Translations under genes and position numbers: made by a program
Shown here: piece by piece, positions 62,419-64,000 of the stretch
How positions within the stretch are numbered: the stretch's first letter is position 1
How the letters are laid out: every line of letters starts with the position of its first letter
Assembly: GCF_030295385.1 (NCBI RefSeq)
Contig: NZ_AP027079.1
Coordinates: forward strand, 620,001-684,000
Origin: Geothrix oryzae
GTDB lineage: Bacteria > Acidobacteriota > Holophagae > Holophagales > Holophagaceae
Length of the DNA stretch: 64,000 nucleotides
Reading direction: 5' to 3'
Notes under the pieces: model-generated
The model's input: the letters and a program-made list of their open reading frames with translations, nothing else
The model's database searches: none
Told to the model about the DNA's origin: nothing

Positions 62419-63777
62419 TCAGATCTCCTCGACGCTCACCCGCCAGGTGACGAGCTCCCGGGGCAGCAGGGCAGGCCAGTAGGCCACGATCTCCTGGGCC
62501 TTGGGACGGCCTCCGGCGAAACCGGTGACGCCCGCCGGGCCCGCCGTGACGAGCGGGGCGATCTCCCGGCCGAAGCGTTCCACTTTTTTCCGATCGGGGT
62601 CTTTCACGCTGAGGCGCAGCACAATCTCGGCGGGATCCGCCGGGGCGGGTGCGATGCCCGCGTGCACCGTGCTGGCGCCCAGGAATTCGGCGTCCGTGTG
62701 TTCGTAGTCGAAGCCCGCGGCCTTCAGGCGCTTCCAGACGATGTCCGCGCAGAGCTGCGCCTTCTCCAGGGCCCGGGGGCCGCAGAGGGTCAGCTGGCCC
62801 GTGGCCTTGTAGCCCTTGAGGTAGGCCCCGCTCACCTTGAGAAAGGGCGTGCGGGGCTTGCCGGTGATCCCGCTGACGCGCACCCGGTCGGGTCCGGCCG
62901 GTTCGAGGTGGATGCTCGTGAAATCCGCCACCACATCGGGCGTGATGTAGTTCTCCGGGTCGCCCATCTCGTAGACCAGCTGCTCGCTGACCGTATCCAC
63001 GGTGACCAGGCCGCCGGTGCCGGCGTGCTTGGTGATGACGAAGGTGCCGTCCTCCGCGACCTCGGCGATGGGATAGCCCACATTCCAGAGTTCGGGCACC
63101 TCCCACCAGCGGCTGAAGTTCCCGCCGGTGCTCTGGGCGCCGCACTCGAGGATGTGGCCCGCCACCGTGCCCGCGGCCAGGCGGTTCCAATCCTCCGGGG
63201 CCCACTTGAACTCGTGGATCAGGGGCGCCAGGGTCAGGCCCGGGTCCGTGCAGCGGCCCGTCAGCACGATGTCCGCGCCGGTGTCCAGCGCCTCCACCAT
63301 GGCCTGGGTCTGGAGGTAGACATTGGCGCTGAGGATGGTCCGCGGCGCGTCGAAGAGGCCCTCGCCGGTGTCCATGTTCGCCAGCTTCAGGCCCTTCGCC
63401 TCGAACTCGGGGAGCCGGGCCAGCACATCGTCGCCGGTCACGGTGGCGACCTTCAGGCCCGTGATGCCCAGCTGGCGGGCGACCTCCAGCACGGCGGCGC
63501 GGCAGGCCTCGGGGTTCACGCCGCCGGCGTTGGCCACCACGCGGATGCCGGTGGCCTTGAGCTGGGGCAGCACGCGCTTCATCAAGTCCACGAAATCGGT
63601 GGCATAGCCCAGATTCGGATCCTTCCGGCGCTGCTTCTGCATGATGGAGAGCGTGACCTCGGCCAGGTAGTCCAGCGTCAGGTAGTCGATGCCCCCGGCC
63701 TCCACCAGGCGCACCGGGGCGTCGATGCTGTCGCCCCAGAAACCTTGGCCATTGGCGATGCGGACGAGCTTGGACAT
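62419..63777 (-). CDS. AtuA / DUF1446 family protein
   Basis: This 452-residue cytoplasmic protein belongs to the acyclic terpene utilisation AtuA-like family. It starts MSKLVRIANGQGFWGDSIDAP and contains RVVANAGGVNPEACRAA, ADIVLTGRCTDPGLTLAPL and TGGNFSRWWEVPELWNVGYP, the family's signature stretches. The biochemical role is unclear; in Pseudomonas it is tied to citronellol degradation. Here it is not beside other terpene genes. ATG at 63777 has GGAG six bases upstream; a TTG two codons earlier is less likely. Confidence 0.87.
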   Translation of the reverse strand: MSKLVRIANGQGFWGDSIDAPVRLVEAGGIDYLTLDYLAEVTLSIMQKQRRKDPNLGYATDFVDLMKRVLPQLKATGIRVVANAGGVNPEACRAAVLEVARQLGITGLKVATVTGDDVLARLPEFEAKGLKLANMDTGEGLFDAPRTILSANVYLQTQAMVEALDTGADIVLTGRCTDPGLTLAPLIHEFKWAPEDWNRLAAGTVAGHILECGAQSTGGNFSRWWEVPELWNVGYPIAEVAEDGTFVITKHAGTGGLVTVDTVSEQLVYEMGDPENYITPDVVADFTSIHLEPAGPDRVRVSGITGKPRTPFLKVSGAYLKGYKATGQLTLCGPRALEKAQLCADIVWKRLKAAGFDYEHTDAEFLGASTVHAGIAPAPADPAEIVLRLSVKDPDRKKVERFGREIAPLVTAGPAGVTGFAGGRPKAQEIVAYWPALLPRELVTWRVSVEEI

Positions 63778-63892
63778 CTTCAACTCCGATCGAGACGGAC
63801 GATCAGTCTACTCGTACGGGAGGAATAGATGGGACGGGGCCCCATCCGCTCTGGGGGTTGTCGGCGGAACCGCGGGATCCCAAGGCGGGGAG

Positions 63893-64000
63893 CTACTCGT
63901 AGCGCAGCGCCTCGATGGGATCCAGCTTGCTGGCCTTGGCGGCGGGGTAGAGGCCGAAGATGAGGCCGATGGCCGCGGGCACGGCGAAGGCGCTGACGAT
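63893..64000 (-). CDS. MacB-type ABC transporter permease, C-terminal end (gene runs off the right edge)
   Basis: Only the last 35 codons are visible. They read [29 protein letters not shown] and stop. The final membrane helix and the ending [10 protein letters not shown] are hallmarks of the FtsX/MacB permease family, which handles lipoproteins, peptides or antibiotics. The ATPase partner lies beyond this window if present. Frame continues open to the right edge. Confidence 0.85.
   Translation of the reverse strand: MVSAFAVPAAIGLIFGLYPAAKASKLDPIEALRYE

Overview
The window is one continuous stretch of GC-rich bacterial chromosome. Genes are densely packed on both strands, no gap without a gene exceeds about 230 bases, and no insertion sequence, prophage, CRISPR array, rRNA or tRNA gene was seen. 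The gene mix suggests an anaerobic or facultative Gram-negative heterotroph with outer membrane and periplasm: a porin, Tat-exported flavoprotein, two tetraheme c-type cytochromes, bacteriohemerythrin, a futalosine-type menaquinone gene, SUF Fe-S assembly, and many secreted peptidases. My best guess is Acidobacteriota, class Holophagae (Geothrix-like). This rests on overall gene character, not on a marker phylogeny.

Layout. 1-2763: 5' part of dnaE and an upstream seven-helix membrane protein (minus strand). 2898-6547: two ABC ATPases and two permeases in one operon. 6590-8018: divergent quinone oxidoreductase and ArsR regulator sharing an AT-rich operator region. 8057-13073: M16 peptidase, a MocR/PdxR-type regulator, and a translationally coupled AhpD-like / GNAT / DoxX / EamA cluster. 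13099-21173: M1 aminopeptidase, rlmN, dut, dienelactone hydrolase-like protein, and a tricorn-type protease. 21285-27020: the most interesting block, with an AraC regulator, outer-membrane porin, tatA, Tat-signal flavoprotein, periplasmic tetraheme cytochrome and tatC. 27053-36347: M28 peptidase, rsmH, lipoprotein, trmO, methyltransferase, hemolysin III family protein, gamma-glutamyltransferase. 36368-43612: bacteriohemerythrin, S9 peptidase, sbcC-sbcD. 43791-48699: bactofilin, a 780-residue pentapeptide-repeat protein, rpsA. 48841-49825: a second tetraheme cytochrome and a lipoprotein. 50043-55779: sufB-C-D-S-U-nfu operon. 55904-61079: two TPR proteins, MqnD, and divergent htrA/hsp20. 61125-64000: FG-GAP lipoprotein, AtuA family protein, and the C-terminal end of a MacB-type permease.

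How they fit together. The flavoprotein and tetraheme cytochrome look like a flavocytochrome c3 split into two genes and served by its own porin, regulator and Tat components. Compared with fumarate reductases as I recall them, the usual catalytic arginine and most substrate-binding residues are replaced, so the electron acceptor is probably not fumarate. Electrons would come from menaquinol. Exported peptidases (M1, tricorn, M28, S9, GGT, HtrA) point to peptide scavenging. Smaller structures worth attention include long hairpins after several genes of the flavoprotein locus, two related-looking palindromic intergenic elements, a 12-bp minisatellite carrying a stop codon, and a duplicated gene tail.
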